Of a stretch of DNA of 64,000 bases, positions 63,642-64,000 are shown piece by piece. The DNA is from Glaciecola sp049650345 (GTDB taxonomy: Bacteria; Pseudomonadota; Gammaproteobacteria; Enterobacterales; Alteromonadaceae), in NCBI GenBank assembly GCA_049650345.1, contig JBARZY010000044.1:78077-142076 (forward strand), given 5' to 3'. Under the pieces are notes generated by a model, which worked only from the letters and a program-made list of their open reading frames with translations, was not told the origin of the DNA and did not search any database. The first letter of the stretch is position 1; every line of letters begins with the position of its first letter. Position numbers and translations under genes: made by a program.

Positions 63642-63669
63642 TTGACCTTTTGGTATGAATCTTTACAAT
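63642..63669 (+). promoter_or_regulatory. Probable rRNA operon promoter P1
   Basis: TTGACC (63642-63647) and TACAAT (63664-63669) are 16 bases apart, followed directly by the discriminator GCGCCC, the same sequence that follows the -10 box of E. coli rrn P1 promoters and makes them sensitive to ppGpp. A-rich DNA upstream (63607-63630) could act as an UP element. Confidence 0.7.
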
Positions 63670-63800
63670 GCGCCCTCCTTTGAAAGAAGGGACAAGTCAG
63701 AACTAACGCAGTCTTAATAGACCCGTGTTGATGGGAAAAGTTTAATAAATAATCAGTTTTAACTAACTTAAAAAAATTAAATAAATTTGCCAATAAATTC

Positions 63801-63828
63801 TTGACAAAATTTGCGAAAAACGTATAAT
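63801..63828 (+). promoter_or_regulatory. Probable rRNA operon promoter P2
   Basis: Perfect consensus boxes TTGACA (63801-63806) and TATAAT (63823-63828) separated by 16 bases, with a very AT-rich stretch ahead (63757-63800) suited to the alpha C-terminal domain, and a GC-rich GCATCCCGC after the -10. About 160 bases downstream of P1. Confidence 0.85.
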
Positions 63829-64000
63829 TCGCATCCCGCTTCAGGCAGCAGCCTAAAGCAGCTAGCAAGGCTAACGCCTACTAGCAACGTTCTTTAACAA
63901 TTAGTAGCAAGACAATCTGTGTGGGTACTCATTAAGAGTGTCTACAACAAAAATTTATTTAGCTTGATTTTATGCAAGGTTTACTTTGTATATTTGAGAG
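63829..64000 (+). promoter_or_regulatory. rRNA operon leader with boxA, leading to 16S rRNA beyond the window
   Basis: GTTCTTTAACAATTA (63889-63903) matches the antitermination boxA of rRNA leaders, and GACAATCTGTGTGGG (63911-63925) is the conserved leader segment that comes before 16S in gammaproteobacteria. No 16S start (AGAGTTTGATC) is seen by 64000, so the gene must begin just outside. Confidence 0.88.

Noticed and set aside
1..64000. CRISPR arrays, insertion sequences, integrases, tRNA genes, toxin-antitoxin pairs
   Set aside because: Looked for direct-repeat arrays, transposase or integrase motifs and tRNA-like CCA ends in the intergenic gaps; none seen.

Overview
The window is a stretch of chromosome from a moderately AT-rich gammaproteobacterium. 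Protein sequences and gene order (trxA-rho divergent from rhlB-gppA, ubiE-ubiJ-ubiB, ubiD-fre, rnr-rlmB, the spc and alpha ribosomal operons), together with MotX of the sodium-driven polar flagellum and an abundance of exported proteins, point to a marine Alteromonadales bacterium (Alteromonas/Glaciecola-like). The assignment is by recognition, not by a search. Almost all the DNA is core or household genome. I see no insertion sequence, prophage, integron, CRISPR array or tRNA gene.

Layout. 1-5.5 kb: 3'-truncated glutathione reductase gorA, oligopeptidase A prlC, an old-yellow-enzyme reductase and a Tag-like DNA glycosylase. 5.7-8.7 kb: a large periplasmic-propeller diguanylate cyclase. 8.8-11.9 kb: ubiquinone genes ubiE-ubiJ-ubiB. 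11.9-16.8 kb: gppA and rhlB on the minus strand, divergent from trxA and rho; rho has a long C-rich leader. 16.8-28.7 kb: an SMP-30-like protein, an M20 amidohydrolase, purE-purK, a copper chaperone/Dps/PQQ-type dehydrogenase group, an Mpo1-like protein, a cysteine-free CnoX/YbbN, purA, an aldehyde dehydrogenase, a VOC protein and dgkA. 28.8-37.4 kb: an apparent cell-wall salvage locus. Its minus-strand unit is a solute:sodium symporter, murQ, a lipoprotein fusing an amidase to a penicillin-binding-like domain, and an NhaC-family antiporter; it is divergent from alanine racemase and a BadF-type sugar kinase. 37.5-49.2 kb: gcdH, exported thioredoxin, solute-binding and M28 peptidase proteins, fre, ubiD, motX, purT, rnr and rlmB. 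49.5-53.8 kb: an Asp-rich DUF4397 lipoprotein, then a chemoreceptor paired with a free-standing periplasmic protein made of two PilJ-type domains. 54.1-62.6 kb: spc and alpha operons from rplN to rplQ, including the small rpmJ gene and an S4-type leader before rpsM. 62.7-64 kb: a helical-repeat exported protein of unknown function, then tandem rRNA promoters and the rRNA leader; the 16S gene should begin just past the window end.

The most interesting points are: (1) the chemoreceptor plus stand-alone double-PilJ protein, which looks like a split sensory system; (2) the cell-wall salvage locus, whose fused PBP-like domain has lost the canonical SxxK serine register and the H/K-T-G histidine; (3) the spc operon starting here without the S10 operon upstream; (4) an M28 peptidase with Asp in place of the usual first metal-ligand His; (5) several RNA-level signals, including the rho leader, the alpha-operon pseudoknot leader, tandem rrn promoters and a perfect 17-bp hairpin after prlC.
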